From contig JAJEKV010000682.1 of NCBI GenBank assembly GCA_021234155.1, forward strand, positions 1 to 64,000: a stretch of DNA of 64,000 bases, written 5' to 3'. Position 1 is the first letter of the stretch. Every line of letters starts with the position of its first letter. Below, piece after piece: positions 1 through 12,610 of the stretch. The notes under the pieces are model-generated. The model did no database searches and had not been told where the DNA came from. It saw only the letters and a list, made by a program, of their open reading frames with translations. The stretch comes from Isoetes taiwanensis (lineage: Eukaryota; Streptophyta; Lycopodiopsida; Isoetales; Isoetaceae). A program made the position numbers and the translations under genes.

Positions 1-828
1 GTATGATAAAGATGGCTGCTTATGGCCATGCCAAGGATCGATTTACCTTTGCATCGCTTCATGAAGCTCTGGACGCAATAAACTATTTCATAAGACCGAG
101 GTACGAGATAATGAGTTTTCCATTCTTATTCAATCCGTGAAAGAGAATATGAAGGATGTGGCAGATAGTCTTGTCGGCCGAAATACGCTCAACGATTCCC
201 TCGATGAAATTATTGATTCTATGGCGCCATATTTCCAAACTCTCGGAATGCACATGGAGAAAGTTTCATTCTAAAGAAGTTTTCGCTTGCTTGAAGGTTC
301 TATTGGCCATTTTTGTACCAAGCACATAGTAGATGGCAAGGAAATAAATGGTTTACTAGATTCAGATGCATTGGTAAATGCACCGGGTCGCTTGGAATGA
401 CTATGCATAATTTCAAAGAATCGCATAAGCCACAGAAACGTGGGTGCCGCGAATAAGGTTGTGGAATAAGCCGCCTCAATGATTACTTGAGAGATGCACC
501 GAAAGTGAGTATTTTAAGCCAGCGAGCTTTGTCTAATAAATATAGTTCTAGGAAGCCGCTGAAGATGAAAGAGCATTTAGTTCAATCGACTTTTATAAAA
601 ATAAAATCAAATAGACGGATATTAATCTTGATGCTACCATGAGATCAGATAAGTGAGCATTCATTGCAATCATTTCCATATGACTTCATGCTCAAACGAT
701 GGAGGCAAGCTAATACCGACAAAGTGAGTGTTATAGTGTGCATCTAACCAAATTCCGTGGAAGAACAAGCACTGTTATAAGCACGGTAATCAATTAGATG
801 TTAGGTTCTCGCAGTCAATGGCATATAA
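1..828 (+). pseudogene. hAT transposase 3' part, left copy, broken
   Basis: This corresponds to 24,345-25,183 of the right-hand transposase, including the C-terminal dimerisation segment (around 500-700) and a stop near 826-828. No reading frame stays open for more than a few dozen codons as written, because small indels and substitutions are dense and mostly fall where the right copy has CTG or CAG. The 5' part lies off the window. The identity rests on the match to the right copy, where hAT motifs are readable. Whether it is truly dead or only badly sequenced cannot be decided from the window. Confidence 0.8.
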
Positions 829-2515
829 GTAAGTTCTCTATATGTAATATAATTTTATTCATGTAAACATAAGTTCAGATAAGAGATTTTATCAAGCGTT
901 TGCAACATGTTTTTGCAGGGAGTTTCAACTCAAAATCATCATGTTTTCCAATTCGTATTGGCCGGGCCGGCTTAGAATGCAGATAATAAAGTTGCACAGG
1001 ATTGGTTCGCTCGTTTCGAATAAGGTCCGCAATGGTAATTGCGTAGTTACTCTTTAGAAGTAATTTTATTTGTGAACACCTCCTTGAATATTCAAAAACC
1101 ATGGTTAGACTTGCCAAAAAGTCTATAGATCATACATCAGTAGACCGTTTGTATTGTAAGTTTCATTGCTAAGAAATTGGGATGACCGGGCCTATCTCGC
1201 CATATGATCTCTTGAATGTGTTCAGTTATTATCACAAGCGGGCCAAAGTTTCCTCCAAGACCGCACAAGGTGACTATAAGGTAATGTGAAAAGAATGACA
1301 ATAGAATTGTTACATCGATCTATCTCAATATACAAATTTCCCCGATTATGGGTATTTTAAAAGCCGCAAACATCATCTCATCTATGCTTTTAGTATTAAA
1401 GAACTAAAAGAAAACTAGAAAAAGAACGCTAGACGTGCCTATTATTAGTATTCAATAGTGATTTGAAAATGATGTTCCATGTCTCAAGACTAGACTCATT
1501 TTAATTATCCAAGATATTTATAAGATGTCCAACAAGTAAAGGGCTTACCGATTAGCTTTGGGCGCACAATTAAGTCCTAAATTGATGTTCAAAGAAAAGC
1601 ACAAAGTAGAATCGAATGAACAACGTAATCGATGAATGAAGGTCACGCTAATGCTTAATGGTTAGTTTATGCCTTTTCTACAATACGCCCCCAAAAATTA
1701 TCTCATGGTTGAAGAATATTCCATATGGATAATGCCTTTAAAGAGGGCATCTAGAATTCAAATAAAATGAATATAAAGGAAAACGCCACATCACTTAACA
1801 ACATTTTGGATTCTATTTGTTGTTCTAAGAAGAGGTATATTTTCATTTAGATTTTACAAGATGCCATGTGGCATTTCCTAATGGGCATATTTGTCAAACG
1901 CTAATGCTTTTAATGGTTATTAGTTATGCTTTATGGTTATTAATGCTAATACTTAATGCTAATGCTTAATGGTTAAAAGGTGTCGAATAATGGTTTTGCT
2001 TTTTTGTTTTGTTTGATAAGTTATGTAAGTTGAAAAAGTTCTATAAGTAAATGATGCAATTGATCATATTTGACATCAATTCTCTAACCATGAGAACAAT
2101 GACTCAAACCTTAGGCTAAATATGATCTAGCAATCATGTATATATTTGTAAAGGTTATACAGAGAATGGTGTTAAGGTGGATTTAATAGATATGCATTAG
2201 AACTTGATGCCTATATCGTAGACCACATTTTCTTTTCCTCAGCAGATGCGAGAGCATGTTTTGGCTCTTATATTTAATAAGGTTCTATTAAAATCGCTTA
2301 ATTGAGCTACACATATTTTGCAAAAAGGTTCAAAAAATCGCCAATTAGGTTGCAACCAAATTATAAAGAAGTAGGGAAAAATGGTTACCGTGTTACACTG
2401 TAAATGGCGGTTTTACAAGGAATGGCTAACCATCAGACTTATTCAAAATTATAGGTCCCTTAAAATTTTCTCGCTTTGGGAGAACCCCATAGCTTTACAT
2501 CGAGCTTAGCCGTAG
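829..2515. other. AT-rich spacer, no gene seen (left copy)
   Basis: This is non-coding and equivalent to 25,184-26,881. It has short degenerate repeats of the type gctaatgcttaatggtta around 1,640-1,670 and 1,900-1,975. I see no long ORF, TIR pair or LTR here. It is probably untranslated or decayed transposon sequence between the hAT transposase and the next element. Confidence 0.6.
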
Positions 2516-3632
2516 GAGGGAGATGCTTGGGAGACACCCACCACGACAAGTATTTAAGGGCAAACTTGGTGGGTCGTGCGAACCCGAATGGCCATGCATG
2601 AGGGCTAATGGTCTTGAGGTCGCTTTTGCCTTCGCTTATTCCTTGACCAAGACGTTGATGATACTCGCCAGCAAGAGAAGGGCAAGGTTTCCCGAAGTCT
2701 TCAGATGAGGAAGAGGATGAGCACATAGGCATGGACGATTTTGTTCGATTAGGCGCTGGTCAGGAGATGCCACACCGGAGCGAGGGGGCAAGCTTGTGGG
2801 ATTGGATGCCCTTCAATTGTTTTAGTCACCAAGGTCGGGGAGTTCCTTCTCTTGGATGATATCCTCTGGACGCATCGTATAGTGGTGGGTTGGTTCAAGC
2901 AGACACAACGCGCAGGTGCTCTATGGAGTTGGCTGAGCTTGCATGGATGATTTCATTGATTTCCTCCTCGTGAGGTTTTCCACGAGAAGTACGCTACAGC
3001 CCCCGCTTTCATCAGAGACTATAGAGCCGCCGATACCCTTCTACTAATGCCGTAGATTTGGTATTGTACACCTCCTCCATCTCATTCTCCCGACTTTACG
3101 CCATGGGACCTCATGCCCCAAACATCAATATGGTTGAAGTCCTTTTGATTCGTATGAGGAAGGGGAAGATTTTGCCATAACCCCCAGACATCTTAAGGAG
3201 GAGCAGGAGGAGCTCAAGGAGGAAGAGGTCCCTATGGATTTGGATAAGGAGGTCGCCACTTCGCTGACCCCACAAGGAAAAGCGCGAATCACCTCACATG
3301 CTTCTTCCTATCAGCCTTTCGGGCAAGGGCAGTCCTTTGTGGCCCGAGACCTCGCCCCCGCAGGCATCGGGTGGAGCCTCCGTGCTTTGTCCACATGGCA
3401 GGCACAAGAAGCTACCATATCGACTCAAGATGGACTTCTCGCCTTTGGCCGTGATATAGCACCCTCGGGATGAGCATGAAGCTCCTCAATGCAGCCCCAT
3501 TAGCTGCCGCCTACCCCCAGAGGTTGCCTCTCTTATGCCACTGTGGTTGACCTGTGGGTCACCTTGTTACGCCATCGTCAGCCACCACCTCCTCCTACAC
3601 CAATGGACCAGGATGTGGGGCCTAGCTCCTAG
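2516..3632 (+). pseudogene. Unrecognised transposon-associated ORF, left copy, broken
   Basis: This is the left-copy version of 26,882-28,034. Short pieces of the same protein are visible (for example the acidic SSDEEEDEH-like stretch near 2,695-2,730), but frameshifts interrupt it every 50-100 codons. The family is not recognised; see the right-copy entry for the readable version. Confidence 0.5.
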
Positions 3633-3639
3633 CTACATG

Positions 3640-4475
3640 GGGAAAAAAAAAGCATTATAGAGTATGGCCTTTGGCCACTCAAAAAATATGTAATATTGCA
3701 TTGATCTTCATGCACTTTTGAATACAAGCAATTTGTTTTTTCCTACAATACTTGTCTTTTCTTTCTAGAGTTTGAAGTATAAGGAATAATTCATTTGTTG
3801 TATATCCACTCTTTGCCTTCATGAGGCACTTAAACTATACCTTGATGCTACTTTCCTTCGCAGTCGTGGGATGCAGAGGCTCGACACATGTTGTCGGGCA
3901 CACCATCAAAAGAAGTCAATCCTAGGGCTCACAAGAGGCCCACACCAAAGATTTGTGTACACCCAGCCTACCCATGAAGAAACGCAGCTTATAGCTTCCC
4001 ATTCGAGACGGGGCACATCGGCCGGGTGATTGAAACAGGGCGCCATTCAGGAAGCACGGAGCAAAGGCTTTGTCGCTGTTGCCACCAGGGCCATTGAGGG
4101 GATGAATGTCATGCCTCCGTAGACCCTGGAAGATTTGCCCATATCCGGAGCTTATATGTTCGACATTTAGTGCCCCCGGCCGCTGCATCAGTTATTGGCT
4201 ACCGGGCGCCGCTGGTTTGTTGGGGTCATACCTCCGTGAGGTTATGGATGCACGACCGCTTGTGTCCTACGGGACGGTATTGAACCGCCCCATGCAATTT
4301 AGCTAAGGTGCCGCTGTGCTTATTATCGCTAAGGTTTTTCTCTAAAAACTCTTTTCGGGCGGGGTTTTTAATCCCTGCCAAGAATATGTTTGTTGTTTCT
4401 TTTTTGTTTGGGTCCCATAGGCCAATTGGTCTCCTGTGGGATAAAAACCTATTCTATTCTATTCTATTCTTCTAC
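3640..4475 (+). mobile_element. LINE 3' end with (TTCTA)n tail, left copy
   Basis: This matches 28,040-28,882. It contains the degraded C-terminus of a non-LTR reverse-transcriptase protein, a 3' UTR with a short hairpin (GTTTTT-CTCT-AAAAAC near 4,327), the conserved cccataggccaattggtc motif near 4,413-4,430, and a terminal attctattctattctattc tail near 4,450-4,470. Simple pentamer tails instead of poly(A) occur in several LINE clades. Only the 3' end is present; no reverse-transcriptase catalytic domain precedes it. Confidence 0.7.
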
Positions 4476-4489
4476 ATTATTAGAAGAAG

Positions 4490-4865
4490 AAGAGGAACAA
4501 GAACAATAAGAAGAGGAAGAAGGTGAAGAATACGAAAACGAAGAAGAAGACTAAAAGAGAGCCATACGATCCTATCAAGGGCTTCAAAATAGCTAACATC
4601 CTTCGCGACTACGTTAACACTTACATGCTTTACGCCTTCCATCTAACTTGGAATTATTGGGATCGCATGAAACAACAAGAAGCTTTTAACGATGCTAAGG
4701 ATCACCTTTTGGCGTATATATTATGTGCTCCGAGATCTTTAATCTTCTAATCATCAGCCCTACTTTGGAATTCCAAGATGTCATAATTCAAGTTTTTGCT
4801 AGGTACAAAGTGGTCCGAGTAAAAGGAGGGGAGAGTATTCGATACTTATCCTATACCCCTTCACC
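4490..4865 (+). pseudogene. Acidic ORF next to gypsy element, left copy, broken
   Basis: This is the equivalent of 28,919-29,281. The same PYDPIKGF segment is readable near 4,561-4,587, but indels (for example ctttttgctagg against the right copy's cttgggctagg at about 4,795) break the frame. Function unknown. Confidence 0.5.
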
Positions 4866-5049
4866 AGCCCTAAGTTAGTTGTTTAAGGTTCCCCTTGTTT
4901 AAATGCAACCTTAGTTTTTTTTGTGTGTAGCCAAAAGTCTCTTGTGTAACCGTGGTTTTATTTTTAATAATAAAAGTGTTTCCTTTTGTAAACTTTGTCA
5001 TAACCAATGGAATTAGTATGTTTATCTTGAATTGTTTTTTATCCTGGGG

Positions 5050-8000
5050 ACGGCACGCCTCCCTTGGCACACTGCCGCAACTCGGCCGCCTTTACCCGAA
5101 CAAGAGCTCACTATTATGAAGCGTCTTTTATCGAGCTCCAAGCCTACGCATCGCAAATAAATCCACCCAAATGCAACAAGAGTATGGACCGTAGATTCCT
5201 CGCCCACGTAACCCGGGCCGTCGCCACCCGCACTCGCGAGACCGCGCTCTACCACAACAAGTCGATCTAAGAGGACACGCCTCTAGTTCTTCCTCGATCC
5301 CGCCTCAGAGTCTTCTGACTCCACCGACTCCTCCGAGGATGAGGCCGACCATGCCAAAACCAACAAAAAGGATTATCGAAAAACGGGATTCGCCATCACT
5401 AGCATTTGGAAGAACTCGAAGCTCGCACAATTTTCAGGGAAAACCAGGAATGGAATAGATGCAGAATCATAGCTGGATGAAATATAGGAGTTCGGTAAGT
5501 CATACGGAATGACTGACAAGGATACCGGCAGTTGCCACCACCAATCTTTGCTGTGGTCAACATCAACTGGTGGAAATGATATGCCCGCTTCCTCATGGGC
5601 TCAAGGGGAAGGTGCCGCTTATAAAGTCTTTGCCAAAGCCAATGGCTAAAAGCCTTACAGATCACTCTCTTGAGGTCTAAGCCACCTCCGCACACCGCAA
5701 GTGGGGCCATACGCCAACACCGGTCGCCATATCAATTTGAATATTCACCGCCAGAGCACCTCAAGGTTTAGGGAGCGGGAAATAATGGATATTGGCCGCT
5801 ATGATCTCATTGTGGAAATGGAATTCTTGGCCACGCCAAAGCCAACATTGATTGTGAGAAACGGAGGTCACCTTCAATGCAGCCAATGGAGCCCGGTCAC
5901 TATAGCAGGTAAGCCTCATCCTATTATGCAATGTATTTCATTACACCAGTTGCATAGGGCTTCCTCGGGAAATCGTAGATCACGTGTATGATTCGGGACT
6001 TGTTTCAAAGGGAAGCTAAGTCCAAACAGATGAGGTCCTTGATGCCTTACCTCCAAAGAATAGCCGTGGTTCTTCGGAGAATACCATGATCTTTTTTCCC
6101 GATGAAACCATCTGGCCACCGCCTTTCAGAGGGGTGGAATGTGAAACTACCTTTAGAACCGTGCACCAAGCCTACCAGTAAGGCCCCATATCGGATGAGT
6201 ATTCCTGAATTGATCGAGCTTAAGAAGCAGTTGTAGGAACTCCTCAAATTAGACTTCATTAGGCCAAGTGTTTCACATTTTGGAGCCCCAATACTCTTTG
6301 TTAAGAAAAAGGATGGCACCCTAAGAATGTGCATCAATTACCGCCAGCCCAATAAGCATACTATTAAGAATCCAGATGCCTTCACCATGACAGATGATCT
6401 CATGGATCAATGTAAGGGGCTAAGTATTTTACTAAGATTGACCCCATCGGGGATATCACCGGATAAGGATTAAGGAGGAGGACATCCATAAGTCCGCCAG
6501 ACCCCGTTATGGGCATTACGAAGTTCACAAAGTGATGCCATTTGGCCTAACCAATGCTTCGCCACTTTCATGAGGCTCATGAATGATGTCTTCCACGAGT
6601 ATCTTGACGATTTTGTCATTATATTCTTTGATGACATCCTCATATACAGTAAGACCTTAGAGGATCATGAACGACATCTTCGGCTGGCATTACAGAAATT
6701 GAAGCGCCACCAATGATATGCCAAGTTTTCTAAGTGTCGCTTTGCCACCACCAAGGTTGATTACCTGGGACATATTGTGTCCGCAGAGGGAATAGCTACC
6801 GACCCAAAGAAATTGAAGTAGCCTAAGGAATGGCCAATTCCAACCAATGTGTCCGAGGTTCGCGAAATGCTTGGGCTTGGCGGGTTATTACCAGAATTTG
6901 TCAAGGACTTTGCCAAGCTCGCTGCACCTTTAACCCACCTGACCAAGCATGATAAGGTTAGGGATTGATGGCACATTGGAAAGACAAGGTACAGATCGGA
7001 TTTCAAGCATTGACAACAGCCCTCGTTTTACCATGCCAGATCCTCAAAAGGACAAGTGGGTTGCCACAGATGCTAGTAAAATCGCTACAGGGGGAGTCTT
7101 AATGCAAGAAGATCGGGTTATCGCTTATGACTCTCGAAAGATGAATGACGCTGAGCAGCGATACCCCACGCATGACCAAGAGTTGCTCGCTGTGCAGCGT
7201 GTTTTTGCACATTTGGCGGCATTATTTACTTGGAAGACGATTCCGCTTAGATAATCGATCATCAAAGCCTCCAATACATCTTTACGCAACCCCATCTCAA
7301 CTTGAGACAAAGACGGTGGATGGAATTCCTTGAGGAATACGATTTTGAGGTCGTTTATAAACCGACAAGCATAATGTTGTTGCTGACGCCCTTTCTAGAC
7401 ATCCATTCGTCACTCGAATGCATTGTAATTCTATCTCCACACTCTCCAGTGAGTTCGGAAAGCATGCCCTTCCCATAGATCCCGAATTCGAGAGGTATGG
7501 CAAAAGTGTATCTAAGAAAGCCGTAACAGATAAGGAGAGATTATAAGAAGGAAGCTGAACTCCTTTATTATAAAAAAGCGACAAGTTATGTGTTCTCTAG
7601 ACGCCCGGAGTTCGTAAGCTCATTCTCCATGGTACACATAACAGTCCGATAGTAGGTACGCGGGATTTTTTTGAAAACATATTTCAAAACCGGCTCTAGC
7701 TATTTCTCGCCAGAATGAAGAAGCACATTGCCGGTACATTAAGCAATGCCGCACTGCCAACAGACAAAGGCGTAGCAGATGGCGATCCAGGGAATTGCAA
7801 CCCCTCGATGTCCCCAATGCAAAATGGGAAGTTATTACCATGGATTTTATCGTGGGGCTTCCACGCACATTAAGAGGGTTTGATGCCTTAATGGTGGTGG
7901 TCGACAAACTTTATAAAATGGCACACTTCCTGCCATGTCGTACCACGCATTAATCGCGACCGATACCGCCTTTGTCTGTTCACGAGGGAGGTATTTGGTC

Positions 8001-8899
8001 TGCATGGGATGCCCCGTACGATTATATCAGATCGGGATCCTAAGTTTGTTAGTGCATTCTGGAATGATTTCTTCAGCACTATTCAAACTAAGCTCGCCAT
8101 GAGCACAGCTTATCACCCGCAGACTGATGGCAAACAGAGTGTACCAATCGAATCATTGAGGATATGCTACATAACTATGTCTGGAATAAACAACCCCCAA
8201 TGGGCGCACTACATTCATTTGGTGCGCTTTGCCTACAACAAGATTTCAGACAGAGCCCTCAAGGATGTCTCCTTTCATCAATGCCTTACACCGCATAACG
8301 CGGCATAACCCAAAGATCAAAGGTTGAGGTTTTCAAGAATTGCTTACGCATTATGCAAGCTTAGTCGAGGAAGTTCGGGCATACTTGATAGCCGCAAGCG
8401 CCCGCAAAAGAGCTCGCCGATCGACACCGCATTCCCGGATTTTCGTGCCTGGTGAGTCCGCCTAGTTAAAGATCAAGGTCAAGCAAGTCGACTTAAGATT
8501 GGCAACCGTGAAGAAGCTTGCATCTAGATGGTAAGCGTGACCATTTCATCATCGAAAAGGATAGGGTCTCAAGCCTACCGATTGATCTACCCGCACATTT
8601 AAAGACCCATAAAGTTTTCCATGTAAGTCTTCTCAAGAAGCATCATCCGCATCCGTAAGAAATTCTTGACACACCAACACTTCGAGATGACCGAGGATCG
8701 CTTGAGATTGTGCCTAAGCTCTCCCTTGATCGTTTCCTATAAGCAAACCCGTCGAACTCAAATCTTGCAATACTTGGTCAAGTGGAAATACTTACCCGCA
8801 GAAGATGCAACATGGGTTCTTAAAGCGGATTTGGATAAGACTTACCCGGACTTTATGAAGGATTGCCAGGAATGCAATCATCTAGAACCTGGATGGTAA
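5050..8899 (+). pseudogene. Ty3/gypsy gag-pol remnant, left copy
   Basis: This follows the right-copy element 29,489-33,313 throughout: gag N-terminal piece (about 5,065-5,470), protease/RT linker (5,560-6,240), RT (6,240-6,720), RNase H (6,780-7,350), integrase (7,640-8,310) and C-terminal chromodomain (8,735-8,899, best preserved). It is broken by many indels and stops. Two stops are shared with the right copy (TAG after KKQL at about 6,235, and TGA after KRHQ at about 6,715), so they predate the duplication or are shared errors. The other lesions are left-copy specific and mostly coincide with CTG/CAG in the right copy. Confidence 0.85.
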
Positions 8900-9442
8900 G
8901 CATAGAGTTCTTTTAGTGCGACAGGGGTCATATGAGCGGGATCCGGCAAGGATCATTCTAGGGATTGGGTTACATGCATCTTAGATGGGGAATTGGGCAT
9001 ATAGGCATTCATGATAGGACGCATTCATCTACGGCTATTATGGGAATATTGCCACTCCTTACGCCGAGACGACATGCAAGCCTTAGGCATGATAGGATCT
9101 TTGCATTCATATTTTAATTATTTAAGGGGGTGATTCCTTCAACCACACTACTTTAACTTATTTCTTAAACACTAATGTATTCACTTCTGCAGGCCATTGA
9201 AATACTGCTAAGCTGCAGAAGATCCGAGGCCTCGCTTCGGAGGCCAACTTGTGTTTTTGAGATAAAATTGTGTTTGACATGTACTTTTGAACGTAATTTC
9301 CTACTGTTTTGTTGAAGACAGGATTTCTTGTCCTGCTACCTCCATATGTAACTCTTTGACATTTTCAATGAATCAACATTATCTTCACCATAATTACTCC
9401 ACTAACTCTAATGCCGAGGACGTGGATTAATCCTGGGGAGAA

Positions 9443-10990
9443 TGTGACGTTCTAGGTATCTATACTCAGATAATGATGCCTACCATGACACGTCACCAGT
9501 ACATAGGGGACCTAAGGGCCCAAGTGGGGGTTCGCCTACAATGGATTTTATTAGCTATGCTAATAAAACCAATGGATAATTATGGATTAGAGTGGCATAA
9601 TTAACCTAATTATGCTATTATGGTCTAATTAACTAATTGTCACCAATGAGGGGGTGCCACCTGGCCCAAATCGATTGGCCAAGAGGGACTTACCATTTTG
9701 GGGCATGGAATAGGGGTCCTACCCTCCAATTCCTCCCAAATTCGAATTGGGATTGAAGAGGAGCAGTAGCCAGCAGCTTACACTTGTTTTTGCCAACACT
9801 TACCCACCAACCTCGAACTATGGATGCCTATCGTGACCATGGCTCTAGCCAAGACACTGGTTAGTCAATAGATAGCTTCTTTTTCCGCTGACACTTCTTT
9901 GAATAGATGGAATGATTAAATTCTCTCTTGTAAGTTGTTCTGAATATTTGAATGGTATTTACATTAGTTCTTTCTGCTTCTTCCGGGAATTAAGGGAAGG
10001 GTAGAGACCTAAAAGCCTCTTAGCATTAGAGATGTCTCTAGCTAGACCCCTTAATACCCAATAATTGCGGCATGTGCACAAAGAGCCTACCTGGCTGTGG
10101 ATGCTATGATGTGGTTCAGCACCAGATAACGAGTACGAGGGTGAATTGGGGGTGGGGTCTTGCCTAGCGCGGCTACAGGACTCCTATAGTGTGCTAGGCT
10201 TATAGCCGGTCACTGCATGTGGGCCGGGTATGGGTCTGTCACTCTCTAGGCCGAAGGGCGTGAGCCATAGATGGCCGTCCTGGGCTCGAACGGGTTGGTG
10301 AGCTGACCTTTAGATTTAGGGGAGTAAGTCGGGTACGGATGCGGGGGTCACTAAGGGGGCACGTGTTCTCTAGCACACCCAGGGATCCGTCATACTCGGG
10401 GAGGAGACGCCTCTCTGACCTGCCTCATCGGACCGGGGAGATGTAACCCGGAGTAGTCTCGAAAGGTGATTCCTTGAGATTGCATCTCTGGAGGGCTACA
10501 AGCACGTCATAGCATGATTCAGCCTATCTGCAAAGTGTGCACCGGAGGGGCGGATGGAGTGGACAACCCTAGCCATTGTCTTATGCCAGCCAATGCCATG
10601 TTATACTTCCGTCTGTTGATATCTTGAGGCCCTGGCCGTCAGTTGATCCCTTGGAGTCTGAGCCTGGGGTAGTGCCTAGTTATGGTGTTATTTCATGTTA
10701 TTATGGATGTATTATCTTTTCCGTGATGATGATGGATGTGCCACCCTTCGTGGTGGTATATTATTTTGCATGATGATTGTATGCTAATGTGTATATATGC
10801 TTCCGGCCAGATAGGATTTCCCATAGAGGACGGGGGACTAATGACATCTCCCAGTTCCTCGCCCGACACTTGGCCAATCCAAGTGGTCCGAGTATGACGG
10901 AGGGCCTTGCCATGGTGATGTAATCGCCATGGGAGGGGAATTCCCATATTTATACGATGGGAGCATCGTATAGATTCTGGGAGCGTCACA
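9443..10990 (+). repeat. 3' LTR of the gypsy element, left copy
   Basis: It begins TGTGACGTTC directly after the purine-rich run ggggagaa and ends GGGAGCGTCACA, so the ends form the inverted TGTGACG...CGTCACA expected of an LTR. Its length is about 1,548 bp. The same LTR occurs at 33,857-35,392 and, as a minus-strand solo copy, at 46,082-51,666. No 5' LTR is present in this copy. Confidence 0.85.
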
Positions 10991-12179
10991 AGACTAAACT
11001 TTAGATTGGATTGCACAGATGTCCCTCTTAATCGAAGCAAATCGTGAGCACAAGTGGAAGGTCTGCAAGTCTGCAAAGTGACAATAAAATATGTTATTAA
11101 ATTTACTCCATTCATATTCATACGAATAACGGAACGATGACATAAGAAAATAGAAGAAAAAACAGGCTCGACCGAGTAAAATTAGTTAAACAAGCGCCCT
11201 TTCTGCTGTTAAATGCTAAACTCGATCGAATTTAAAAAAAAAAAGTGTGAAGCCTCAGTAGAGGACTACAAGTGGCGACTTATTGCAGGGCCATCTGACT
11301 AAAGTATAATATGGCCATACTCCTAACCTATTTAAATAGATTCGATGTTCTAAATGGCTACCTCAATAATATTTTAACCATAAACAAAAACTCGAATTGG
11401 ACACAACCTAGGCCCAGCAAGGTTTAGTAAATATCAAATTGGCTACTATACATAAAAAAATTTTGTGTTCGTGGTTTGAACTAGCCACTACCCTTTGACT
11501 ATGGCATGAACGCATCCTACTCTAGCATAGCTAGCTATTTCTAAAAAAATGTGAATCTGTGGCCAACTGCCCGCTGGGGCCACTAAAAAATACCCTATTA
11601 AAAACTTAGGTGATTGAAAACCCTACCCTTATCACATCAGGCTCACTCTAACTATCAGTATTTTGTTAGGAACTTCTTAAGGGCAGTAGAAGAAATGAAA
11701 GATGTTTTTCTCAGAATGGCTGCAGTTTCTAATGACTGAACAGGGGATTCAACCACTAGCCTTAAGAGTGGAGCTAGAACTAACTTTTGAGTATGAACCA
11801 AATTGGTTAAGTAAAGAGCTTGAAATGGCCGTGTATTTGTGGGGTGATTATTAGCAACAATTTCCTGGGGACCAGAGTTGAACTTTCATCAGTATGAATA
11901 TTACTTGTATCAGTCTCTTTCAGCTGTATGCCACTAGAACTGTGTTTTGTTCCAGGTTCAATATCTCATCCAAAGGCCTGTGTAAAGTAATAAAATCTCT
12001 TTTGCTCAATGGGGTTAGTCCAATCCCAAATTCTAATACGAAGCAAAGAAAGAAATGGAAAAAGAGTTTTCTCCAGAAATCGCCTTTGGCTAGACTTTTC
12101 TAATGGTGTCTATCTGGGTCTCAGAAAAGAAAATGTGGGGGAATGCTATATCTCTCCAATATATATGGCCTGAATGGTT

Positions 12180-12610
12180 TCTACACACGCTGAAGCATCT
12201 GCTAGTTATGGTTTTATTAACATAAAAACTTACATTTGGCTTGTATACTAGACACAGATTTGATATTCTAGGGTCAAACCTGTGGACAAGCACATTAACC
12301 TGATGATATCTGTGAAGAATCTGCCACTAAAGTACTGCCACTTTGGGATAAAGTACATGCCCAAGCACATCTGCTGCCATTGAGGAAGGAGTTGAAGGAG
12401 CCACTTATTAGGAGGAGGAAGAATATCAGTATCAAGCAACAACTTATACATAGAGTTCATAAGTCTACATTTAACATCTTGATGGCAAATCCACAACAAA
12501 ATATCTTCTTGTTGTGGCAGAATATACTGTAGATAGTCAACAACTTTTTGCCAAAAAGCTCTATCCCATCGCCCCAACAAGAACTTTAACTGAAAAGCCT
12601 CCCATGTCAG
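12180..12610 (-). pseudogene. Possible LINE C-terminal fragment, left copy
   Basis: The minus-strand translation contains a W-rich segment of the kind found after the reverse transcriptase of plant LINEs (FWQKVVDYLQYI ... DILLWICHQD ... MYKLLLD). It is the same sequence as 36,585-37,009. The similarity is judged by eye from the spacing of tryptophans and the YKLLLD-like end and is weak. Confidence 0.3.

Noticed and set aside
10693-11121. 142-codon minus-strand frame across the end of the LTR, with a twin at 35,095-35,523
   Set aside because: It runs antisense through the LTR end into flanking repeat, is rich in H/S/I from low-complexity DNA, and shows no domain. Its survival in both copies is due to duplication.
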